The notes below the pieces were generated by a model. The model had not been told where the DNA came from. It made no database searches and saw only the letters and a program-made list of their open reading frames with translations. Positions 7,401 through 12,634 of a stretch of 12,634 nucleotides of DNA are shown in pieces. Numbering within the stretch: the stretch's first letter is position 1; the number at the start of each line of letters is the position of its first letter. Where the stretch lies: NCBI GenBank assembly GCA_030631725.1, contig DAOVKO010000033.1, positions 1 to 12,634 of the forward strand. Direction: 5' to 3'. This DNA comes from Actinomycetes bacterium. GTDB lineage: Bacteria > Planctomycetota > Phycisphaerae > JAACET01. A program made the translations under genes and the position numbers.

Positions 7401-7712
7401 GGAGGTGAAGCCGAGCTCCTTTTCGACCTCGACCTCTACCCAGAGGCCCTGGCAGTCGAAGCCGTTCTGATAGCGGAGCTCGCGGCCGGTCATGGCGAAG
7501 TAGCGCTGGAAGACGTCCTTGAGCGTTCGGCCCCAGGCGTGGTGCACGCCCATGGGATTGTTGGCCGTGATCGGCCCATCCAGGAACGACCAAGGCTCTT
7601 TGCCGCGATTCTTAGCCCGCAGCTTCTCGAAGGCGTCCGTCTCCTGCCAGAACTTCAGGACCTGGTGCTCGCCAGCGATGAAATCACAAGGGGATTTGAC
7701 TTTCTCGAACAT
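4401..7712 (-). CDS. ileS: Isoleucyl-tRNA synthetase, type 2 with divergent signature motifs
   Basis: A 1103-residue class I synthetase that charges tRNA-Ile and edits valine errors. The HIGH-equivalent is 'PMGVHHAWG' (53-61) and the KMSKS-equivalent 'EMHKSLGN' (649-656), both unusual. The editing domain shows 'WTTTPWTLT' (232-240). Cysteine pairs at 182/185, 447/450, 517/519 and 559/562 suggest zinc sites. 'DWMISKKRYWG' (499-509), 'DLSNWYVRRNRRRFW' (771-785) and the long C-terminal domain from about 850 mark the eukaryote-like type 2 family. That type often shows natural mupirocin resistance; this is not proved here. The ATG at 7712 has GAGG 5 bases upstream; GTG at 7718 is a possible alternative. 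A TAAAAT box at 7747-7742 could be its -10 element, but no matching -35 was found. First gene of ileS-purN-methyltransferase. Confidence 0.97.
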   Translation of the reverse strand: MFEKVKSPCDFIAGEHQVLKFWQETDAFEKLRAKNRGKEPWSFLDGPITANNPMGVHHAWGRTLKDVFQRYFAMTGRELRYQNGFDCQGLWVEVEVEKELGFTSKKDIEAYGLDRFVNKCKERVRKYSQVQTEQSIRMGYWMDWSDSYFTMSDENNYTIWAFLKKCHDRNLIYKGTDVMPWCPRCGVGLSQMEMHEGYKFIPHRAVFIRLPLRNLGPGKEIPAGQNHYLLVWTTTPWTLTCNVACAVGKDLTYLKVRGPDDSIYYFAEGCLDYQRLADEFKSKDWPETAPKLATVRHIFEQLGRCEILDKLKGSELLGWEYDGPFDELPAQQKPGGAPVVDKALAEKGATAANTHRIIHWDSVQAGEGSGIVHIAPGCGAEDHQLAVEHSLPCLAPLDESGIYIEGFDWLTGRDAADHQLTSEIIENLKAKGLLVETERYPHRYPHCWRCNTELLYRLVDEWFISMSWRDEIMKVVDDIRWIPSYGREREMDWLANMRDWMISKKRYWGLALPIFECACGHFEVIGSRQELQDRAVEGWEKFDGNSPHRPWIDAVKIRCEKCGQTVSRIPDVGNPWLDAGIVPYSTVKYHSDRDYWSKWIPAELVLECFPGQFRNWFYALLAMSVMMEGKAPFKTLLGHALVRDEQGQEMHKSLGNSIAFEEAAEKMGVDVMRWSFCRQNPSTNLNFGYQAGNQIRSKIFNTFWNVYTFFANYARLDGFDPATAPVPIDKRQDIDRWLLSRLHDLTALANRCLADFDTFTFLRRTEVFFEDLSNWYVRRNRRRFWRPRSSDDTDKLAAYQTLYQTLTTLTRLLAPITPFVCETMYQNLVRSFDSSAPGSVHHCAYPRPEDIPHDDTVCRQMDAAVAVVSRALSLREKHSLRVRQPLKELIVNCDNELTSRAVHNFREQILDELNVKVLTVTSDLAQRQKVSVKPNFKTLGPKYHQDLKAISACLAQAEPAEIAAQLEAGREITLTADSGQSWTLAREDILIEKSWPKGLAVAEPPGVMIALDVEVSPELFREGLARDLVRHIQQIRKEIDLEIQDHITVSYATDSPEVSRAVAEHGQYICSETLCDNLSPGPTDNGKAITIAAQAVGLKVTRV

Positions 7713-7835
7713 CGACACCTCGACTCTCCAGAGCCAACCTTATTTTAGAGGCCACAGAATACCCTGAACTTACCGCTTTTGCCAGTAATATTCCCCCAAC
7801 TCAGCCCGCCAGCTCCCGTAGAATCGGATTAATTC

Positions 7836-7864
7836 TTGCTGAGGCCGGCTGTTTTGGCAATAAT
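7836..7864 (+). promoter_or_regulatory. Candidate promoter of the tandem membrane-protein genes
   Basis: TTGCTG (7836-7841, three of six consensus), a 17-base spacer, then AATAAT (7859-7864, five of six), ending 36 bases before the ATG at 7901. It lies in the 188-base divergent gap between ileS and the first membrane-protein gene. The -35 box is weak, so this is only a candidate. Confidence 0.25.
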
Positions 7865-7900
7865 AACTGGTAATGAAGTAGCCTGGCTGTGAACTCTCGC

Positions 7901-9721
7901 ATGAAACATGACGACGACAGAAACTCCGGCGGTATCTTCCTACGCTGCATACGTGCAGCTCTAACTCACAAATATCTGCCCATCATGCTGGCCATTCTGG
8001 CAATGGCCCTTACCCTGCCATCGCTGAGTGTGGGGTGGATTATGGATGACCATATCCATCGCGGCATAATACTTAGTGAGGGCAGCATCAGCGAGTTTGT
8101 GGACTCTCCGCTGGACATCTTTCGATTCATGGACGGTGATCCGGAACGTACTGCTGCATTGATGGATCTTGGCTTCCTGCCCTGGTGGACTTTCAAAGGC
8201 ATAAAAGGGGCATTCTGGCGCCCTTTGACAGCACTAACTCACTGGCTGGACTACCAGATTTGGCCTGAAAGCCCTGTTTTGATGCATGCTCAAAGTATTC
8301 TATGGTTCGGCATGCTTATAGCCTCAGTAGCATTGTTATATCGCAGATTCATAGGGCTCACATGGATAGCAGGTTTGGCGGGGCTTCTCTTTGCTATTGA
8401 TGACACCCACGGAATAGCAGTCGGTCTTTTGTGCAATCGTAATGCCCTGCTGGCCACGTTGTTTGGGGTTCTTGCCCTGCTCGCTCACGATCGATGGAGG
8501 CGTGACGGTTGGGGTGCCGGCGCGGCACTGGGGCCTATTTTCCTGGCGGCAGCCCTGCTCTCAGCCGAGTTCGGCATCGGAATCCTGGCATATCTTCTTG
8601 CTTACGCATTTATTCTGGATCGCGGCGCTTGGGGCCGACGATTAGCAACACTGCTCCCGTACGCCGCCGTCGTCCTTGTCTGGCGGATTACCTGGACACA
8701 ACTGGGTTATGGAGTCGAGGGCGTGGGCTGGTACGTCGATCCAATAAATGATCCAGCCCGTTTTGCAGGATCAGCTCTCAAATACGCTCCTATGCTGTTG
8801 ACGGGTCAGTGGTTTTTCCCTCCGTCAGAAATCGGCACTTTTATAACTCTCACATTCAGACACGGAACGACTGTCTGGTTGTACACTCTGGGTATAGTCC
8901 TGTTGGTAGCTGCAATATTGCTTCCTCAACTGCGCCGCAGTCGGCTGGCACGCTTTTGGGCATTGGGAATGGTACTGGCTGTAGTTCCCATCTGCGCGAC
9001 GTTGGCCTGGGACCGTCTCTTATTCTTCGTGGGCATAGGGGCAATGGGGTTACTGGCACAATTATTAGGCGATCTGTTTGGCGCATCTGCTTTACGACCG
9101 CGCAATCGAATTTTGCGTTTGGCCGGTATCTCCTTTGTATTAGTTCTGGTGCTTGTTCATATGATCATGGCCCCAATTCTTCTACCGCTGCGTGCAGCGT
9201 ATCCTATTGGTCCAAGGAGCTTTGATAAAGACTACTACGCCCAGTGCCTGGCCGGTGGGGCAGTTGAAAAGCAGGACTTAATTATCGTCAATCAACCCGT
9301 ACCGCTATACACTGTTTGGCTGCTTTGCATGAGGGAGTTGAATGGCCAGCCAGTGCCGCGCCATACGAGAGTTCTCGCCCCGGGGATACCGTCAGTATCA
9401 ATAAACCGGCCGGATGCTCGAACCTTGGTCATTCGTCCCCAAAACGGATATTTATACTGGTGGTTCAATCAACTGTTCCGGGATAAAAACCACCCCATGG
9501 TCCTGGGAGAACGGGTCGAGCTAACGGGGATGACTGCAATTGTGACGGAACTGACTGAAGACGGTCGGCCGGCCGAAGCTCTGTTTAGATTTGCCGTTCC
9601 TTTAGAAGATTCTTCGTTGCGCTGGATAAAGTGGAAGGACGGCCGCTTCGAGCCATTCGTCCCGCCGGCAATTGGAGAGACGATAGAGCTTCGGTGCGGC
9701 CATCTGCCTCTTTTGAATTGA
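7901..9721 (+). CDS. TMTC-like GT-C family membrane protein with soluble C-terminal domain, copy A
   Basis: A 606-residue polytopic inner-membrane protein with roughly 10-11 hydrophobic segments between 25 and 430. Several motifs recall TMTC/PMT-like GT-C glycosyltransferases. They are an acidic 'DDH' (49-51) right after the first segment, where GT-C enzymes keep catalytic acids; 'FWRPLTALTHWLDYQIW' (105-121); 'NRNALLATLFGVLALL' (179-194); 'LLSAEFGIG' (219-227, in place of the usual LLSKE); and 'DRLLFFVGIGAMGLLA' (371-386, like ERYLYLPSVG). Residues about 431-606 form a predicted extracytoplasmic domain with 'NQPVPLY', 'DGRPAE' (554-559) and 'FEPFVPPAIGET' (583-594). The donor would be a lipid-linked sugar; the acceptor is unknown. 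The ATG at 7901 is chosen because it aligns with the start of copy B (MKHD against MKED); an in-frame GTG at 7889 is possible. No clear ribosome binding site. Confidence 0.75.
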   Translation: MKHDDDRNSGGIFLRCIRAALTHKYLPIMLAILAMALTLPSLSVGWIMDDHIHRGIILSEGSISEFVDSPLDIFRFMDGDPERTAALMDLGFLPWWTFKGIKGAFWRPLTALTHWLDYQIWPESPVLMHAQSILWFGMLIASVALLYRRFIGLTWIAGLAGLLFAIDDTHGIAVGLLCNRNALLATLFGVLALLAHDRWRRDGWGAGAALGPIFLAAALLSAEFGIGILAYLLAYAFILDRGAWGRRLATLLPYAAVVLVWRITWTQLGYGVEGVGWYVDPINDPARFAGSALKYAPMLLTGQWFFPPSEIGTFITLTFRHGTTVWLYTLGIVLLVAAILLPQLRRSRLARFWALGMVLAVVPICATLAWDRLLFFVGIGAMGLLAQLLGDLFGASALRPRNRILRLAGISFVLVLVLVHMIMAPILLPLRAAYPIGPRSFDKDYYAQCLAGGAVEKQDLIIVNQPVPLYTVWLLCMRELNGQPVPRHTRVLAPGIPSVSINRPDARTLVIRPQNGYLYWWFNQLFRDKNHPMVLGERVELTGMTAIVTELTEDGRPAEALFRFAVPLEDSSLRWIKWKDGRFEPFVPPAIGETIELRCGHLPLLN

Positions 9722-9754
9722 GTTTTGTCAGATAGCACGCTGATGTGTATATGC

Positions 9755-9759
9755 AGGAA
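9755..9759 (+). promoter_or_regulatory. Ribosome binding site AGGAA of copy B
   Basis: AGGAA lies 6 bases before the ATG at 9766. Three in-frame upstream starts (GTG 9745, ATG 9751, ATG 9760) lie before or within about one base of this site. The site and the paralogue alignment together favour 9766. Confidence 0.5.
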
Positions 9760-9765
9760 ATGCAA

Positions 9766-11574
9766 ATGAAGGAAGACGTCCAGACAACGGGGCCTCGTAG
9801 TGGTCTGGCGAGGTTTTTGCACGCGGTGTTGACTTGGCGGTATTTGCCGATTGGGCTGGCAATACTGGCCATGGCTCTTACCCTGCCGGCGCTGAGCGTG
9901 GGATGGATTCTCGAAGATCACCTTCAGCGCTGGGCGATGGCCGGTTCGAGCGAGTATGGTGAGCTGCTGCCCGTCCCGCCGGATATATGGCGATTCTTCG
10001 ATGGGGATGCAGCACGGACTGAACGGATGATGGACGCCGGTTGGATTCCGTGGTGGACCTATCGCGAAATTCGATGGGCATTCTGGCGGCCATTGGCTGC
10101 TTTGACACATGTTCTGGATTATCAATTCTGGCCCGACAGCTCGGAACTGATGCACGTTCAGAGCCTGTTATGGTTCGGCGCACTGATCGCCTGCACGACG
10201 CTGCTATATCGGCGATTCATGCCGGTTGCTGCTGCGGCCGGATTGGCGGGGCTGCTGTACGCCCTTGATGATTCGCACGGCACAGCCGTCGGTTTTTTGG
10301 CTAACCGCAACGCGCTATTGGCCACGTTGTTTGGGGTACTGGCACTGCTGGCTCACCATCGCTGGCGGCGGGACAATTGGCGGGCCGGTGCGGCGTTGGG
10401 GCCCATTCTTCTGGCCATGAGCTTGCTGTCCGCTGAGGCCGGTATCGGCATTTTCGCCTACCTTTTGGCTTATGAGATTGTTCTAGATCGCGGGCTTGTC
10501 GTGCAAAGGCTCAGGCGGCTGATACCGTATGTCCTGGTGATCCTGGTCTGGCGAGTACTTTGGTGGTACCAGGGCTACGGGGTCGAAGGCGTGGGCATCT
10601 ATACGGATCCGCTGGCGGATCCCCTCGGCTTCTTGCTCGCCCTGCCCGTGCGGATGCCGCTTCTGCTGCTGGGACAGTGGGCAATCCCTCCGGGAGAATT
10701 CAGCATCTTTTCTCCACAGAACCTGCACTGGGTTTGGCTAATTGGCGTGACTGTACTGATACTATTGGCAGTGCTGTTTGCTCCTGTGCTCAGGCGAAGC
10801 CGACTAGCTCGTTTTTGGGCATTGGGAATGCTCTTGGCCAGCGTCGCCCCATGTGCCAGCAGTCCGCAGGACCGCCAACTTTTCTTTGTCGGTATCGGTG
10901 CCATGGGCTTGCTGGCGGAGTATCTGACCTGGGTGTTTAGCGGGCACTTGCGGGATAACTACTCTCTGAGTCGGCTGGTCCCAACGGTACTGCTGGCCAT
11001 AGCGCTTATAGTGATCCACGTGCTGGGCTCGCCGGTACTGCTGTATGTGCGTGCCAAGTGGCCGATGGGCCCGCAGTACTTCCTGGAAAGTTGTCATACC
11101 CTTCCTAAAGTGGATTCTTCGATTGAGAAACAGGACCTGATTTTTCTGAACCATCCTGCGCCCGGCCATCTGCTGTACATGCTCAGCGCCAGAGCGGTGA
11201 ACGAACAACCACTGCCGCGGCGAACTAGGGTCCTCGCCTCGGCGCTGTCCAGACAGACAATCCGTCGGCCAGACGCTCAGACACTGCTTGTACGTCTGAA
11301 GAGGGGATATTTAGGGCGGTGGTTCGATAAAATGTTCCGAAGTACAGATCACCCCCTGGCCGTAGGAGAAAAGGTCGAGCTGACCGGGATGATTGTTGAA
11401 ATAACAGAATTGACAGATGACGGCCGACCCGCCGAGGTTTCTTTTCGCTTTGCCGTCCCTTTGGAAGACCCTTCCCTGCGCTGGCTAAGATGGAATAAGG
11501 ACCATTTCGAGCCCTTCGTTCCGCCAGCCATTGGAGAAACAATCGGTTTTCCACGCGCCAAACTGCCGTTGTGA
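9766..11574 (+). CDS. TMTC-like GT-C family membrane protein with soluble C-terminal domain, copy B
   Basis: A 602-residue paralogue of the preceding gene, collinear from end to end and by eye clearly more than half identical. It has the same layout: first segment about 26-47, an acidic 'EDH' (50-52) where copy A has DDH, 'FWRPLAALTHVLDYQFW' (106-122), 'NRNALLATLFGVLALL' (180-195), 'LLSAEAGIG' (220-228) and 'DRQLFFVGIGAMGLLA' (369-384). The soluble C-terminal domain is about 432-602 with 'DGRPAE' (552-557) and 'FEPFVPPAIGET' (581-592). The spacing from copy A is 44 bases with no terminator-like hairpin, so both are probably on one transcript. The likely role is transfer of a sugar from a lipid carrier on the outer face of the membrane, inferred from GT-C motifs only. 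A polytopic sensor or scaffold that lost catalysis is the alternative. Confidence 0.75.
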   Translation: MKEDVQTTGPRSGLARFLHAVLTWRYLPIGLAILAMALTLPALSVGWILEDHLQRWAMAGSSEYGELLPVPPDIWRFFDGDAARTERMMDAGWIPWWTYREIRWAFWRPLAALTHVLDYQFWPDSSELMHVQSLLWFGALIACTTLLYRRFMPVAAAAGLAGLLYALDDSHGTAVGFLANRNALLATLFGVLALLAHHRWRRDNWRAGAALGPILLAMSLLSAEAGIGIFAYLLAYEIVLDRGLVVQRLRRLIPYVLVILVWRVLWWYQGYGVEGVGIYTDPLADPLGFLLALPVRMPLLLLGQWAIPPGEFSIFSPQNLHWVWLIGVTVLILLAVLFAPVLRRSRLARFWALGMLLASVAPCASSPQDRQLFFVGIGAMGLLAEYLTWVFSGHLRDNYSLSRLVPTVLLAIALIVIHVLGSPVLLYVRAKWPMGPQYFLESCHTLPKVDSSIEKQDLIFLNHPAPGHLLYMLSARAVNEQPLPRRTRVLASALSRQTIRRPDAQTLLVRLKRGYLGRWFDKMFRSTDHPLAVGEKVELTGMIVEITELTDDGRPAEVSFRFAVPLEDPSLRWLRWNKDHFEPFVPPAIGETIGFPRAKLPL

Positions 11575-11784
11575 GTCGCTGCCGTCAGAGACCATTGCCG
11601 GGGGTGGCGCCGGTCTTGAGTAGGAATGAAGACTGGTCGGAACGGGATTGGCCCGAAGGCTGGACGCGAAGTGGCATTCGCACCCCCGCCCAGCACAGCT
11701 TCACCTTGCCTTTTGCCCGGAGGTATGGTATCAGCGAGCTTCAGGGGTGACATTTCACGATGTCGTTGACTCTAGAGGTGCGGT
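11575..11784 (+). other. Intergenic gap before prmC
   Basis: This is the longest stretch in the window without any gene, 210 bases. I see no tRNA, strong hairpin or repeat. It holds a 49-codon open frame (11627-11776) without family resemblance, and no convincing promoter. The length and position suggest that prmC is transcribed from within it, but no specific element can be named. Confidence 0.4.
11774..11778 (+). promoter_or_regulatory. Ribosome binding site of prmC deciding a GTG start
   Basis: AGAGG ends 6 bases before GTG at 11785. An in-frame TAG overlaps it just upstream (11773-11775 or next to it), so the reading frame cannot begin earlier, and no ATG occurs in frame before the conserved N-terminal region. 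This supports a GTG start. Confidence 0.55.
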
Positions 11785-12634
11785 GTGTCGGGCCAAGGCA
11801 AGCTAAAGCAGGTCTGGACTGTCGGGAGACTGCTGGAGAAGTCGCGCGGCTATCTAGAGGACAAAGGCATAGGGGCCGCCCGTTTGTCGGTGGAACTGCT
11901 GCTGAGTCACGCCCTGGGCTGCGAGCGAATCCAACTCTACACCAGCTTCGACCAGCCGGTGCCGGAGCTGGTGCTGGCTCGTTTTCGCGAGCTGGTAAAA
12001 CTTAGAGCCGAGCAGGTTCCGGTGGGCTACCTGACGGGCAAGGCCTATTTCTACTCGCTGGAATTTTCGGTAAACCCGGACGTTCTGATACCCCGGCCGG
12101 AAACGGAACTGCTGGTGGAACAGGTTATCAATATTTGTCGGGCCAGCCATTTTGCCAACCCCGTTATACTGGAAATAGGCACGGGCTCTGGCTGCGTGGC
12201 TATTGCATTGGCTAAGAATTTGCCGCACGCCAAGCTGGTGGCCACGGATATATCTGCCGCGGCCCTGGCGGTGGCTAAAGATAATGCCCAGTCCCACGCA
12301 CTTTCCGAGGGCATTAAATTTGTCCAAGGAGATTTGTTTCAAGCCCTCAGCGAGGAGGACGAGCGTCCGGGCGGTTTTGACTTTATCGTTTCCAATCCGC
12401 CTTATGTATCGTCCGAGGAAATGCCGGACTTGCCCCGCGAGGTTCGCCAGTATGAGCCTCGAGTGGCTCTGCTGGCCGGGGACGAGGCCTTGGCCGTGCA
12501 TCGAAGAATTGTCGATGCCGCCGGCGGCTATCTGGCAGAGCAGGGCAAGCTGCTGATGGAACTGGGCCACCAACAGGCCCAGGCGGCGCGAGGGCTGCTG
12601 GAGCAATCCGGCTATCTGAGCGAGGTGCGAACGG
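11785..12634 (+). CDS. prmC: Peptide chain release factor N5-glutamine methyltransferase, extreme 3' end missing
   Basis: 283 codons are in the window, open to the end. E. coli PrmC has 277 residues, so only a short tail should be missing. It methylates the GGQ glutamine of release factors RF1 and RF2, using SAM, to speed peptide release. The N-terminal helical domain starts with 'VWTVGRLLEKSRGYLEDKGI'. 'PVGYLTGKAYFY' (79-90) and 'IPRPETELLVE' (102-112) are PrmC hallmarks. Motif I is 'LEIGTGSGCVAIALA' (129-143), with acidic Asp155 following. The catalytic 'NPPY' is at 204-207. It begins 210 bases after the copy B stop and may have its own promoter. The usual partner prfA is not in the window. 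Confidence 0.95.
   Translation, partial: MSGQGKLKQVWTVGRLLEKSRGYLEDKGIGAARLSVELLLSHALGCERIQLYTSFDQPVPELVLARFRELVKLRAEQVPVGYLTGKAYFYSLEFSVNPDVLIPRPETELLVEQVINICRASHFANPVILEIGTGSGCVAIALAKNLPHAKLVATDISAAALAVAKDNAQSHALSEGIKFVQGDLFQALSEEDERPGGFDFIVSNPPYVSSEEMPDLPREVRQYEPRVALLAGDEALAVHRRIVDAAGGYLAEQGKLLMELGHQQAQAARGLLEQSGYLSEVRT

Noticed and set aside
7032..7748. 238-codon plus-strand open frame antisense to ileS
   Set aside because: It mirrors the codon structure of the strongly supported ileS, has no recognisable domain, and other long antisense frames in the same gene show the same effect of high GC.
9469..10155. 228-codon minus-strand open frame across the junction of the two membrane-protein genes
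   Set aside because: It is antisense to two genes whose frames are confirmed by paralogy; its sequence is proline- and histidine-rich without family resemblance.
1160..11574. A joint mannose pathway linking the GH130 phosphorylase with the GT-C-like pair
   Set aside because: The genes are over 5 kb apart, on opposite strands, with housekeeping genes between, and the sugar used by the GT-C-like proteins is unknown.
11627..11776. 49-codon plus-strand open frame before prmC
   Set aside because: The AGGA upstream is too close to the ATG, there is no domain or hydrophobic pattern, and a frame this short is expected by chance.
11854..12606. 250-codon minus-strand open frame antisense to prmC
   Set aside because: The plus frame has every PrmC hallmark (PRPETE, GTGSG, NPPY); the antisense product has no recognisable motif.

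Overview
This is a gene-dense bacterial chromosome window of moderate to high GC content. It carries eleven protein genes, two of them cut by the window edges, and one tRNA. Ribosome binding sites are weak or missing before several genes, and GTG is a likely start for one. The isoleucyl-tRNA synthetase is of the eukaryote-like type 2 with unusual signature motifs. The mix of a GH130 mannoside phosphorylase, LarE and this synthetase would fit an anaerobic or polysaccharide-degrading bacterium such as a planctomycete (Phycisphaerae-like). That assignment is a guess from gene style, not something the sequence proves.

Layout. (1) Positions 1-2212, minus strand: a tight three-gene run of a GH130 glycoside phosphorylase, then LarE (sulfur transferase of nickel-pincer cofactor synthesis), then a PP-loop ATPase of the COG2102/DUF71 type that leaves the window. 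Gaps are 18 and 8 bases. (2) Positions 2213-2500: a candidate promoter for that run, then a plus-strand tRNA-Asn(GUU) followed by a long near-perfect hairpin. (3) Positions 2501-2788, minus strand: a small AT-rich gene for a putative DNA-binding protein with an excisionase-like helix-turn-helix and an AT-hook. It may be an acquired gene beside the tRNA. (4) Positions 2872-7712, minus strand: ileS, purN and a class I SAM methyltransferase with gaps of 9 and 14 bases, very likely one transcript. (5) Positions 7901-11574, plus strand, divergent from ileS: two tandem paralogous polytopic membrane proteins of about 600 residues. They share motifs with TMTC-like GT-C glycosyltransferases and have a conserved soluble C-terminal domain. 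(6) Positions 11785 to the end, plus strand: prmC/hemK, the release-factor glutamine methyltransferase, nearly complete.

The housekeeping genes (ileS, purN, prmC, tRNA-Asn) serve translation and purine synthesis. The least understood parts are the duplicated GT-C-like pair, the GH130-LarE-PP-loop run, and the HTH/AT-hook protein. No CRISPR array, insertion sequence, rRNA or clear prophage gene was seen.
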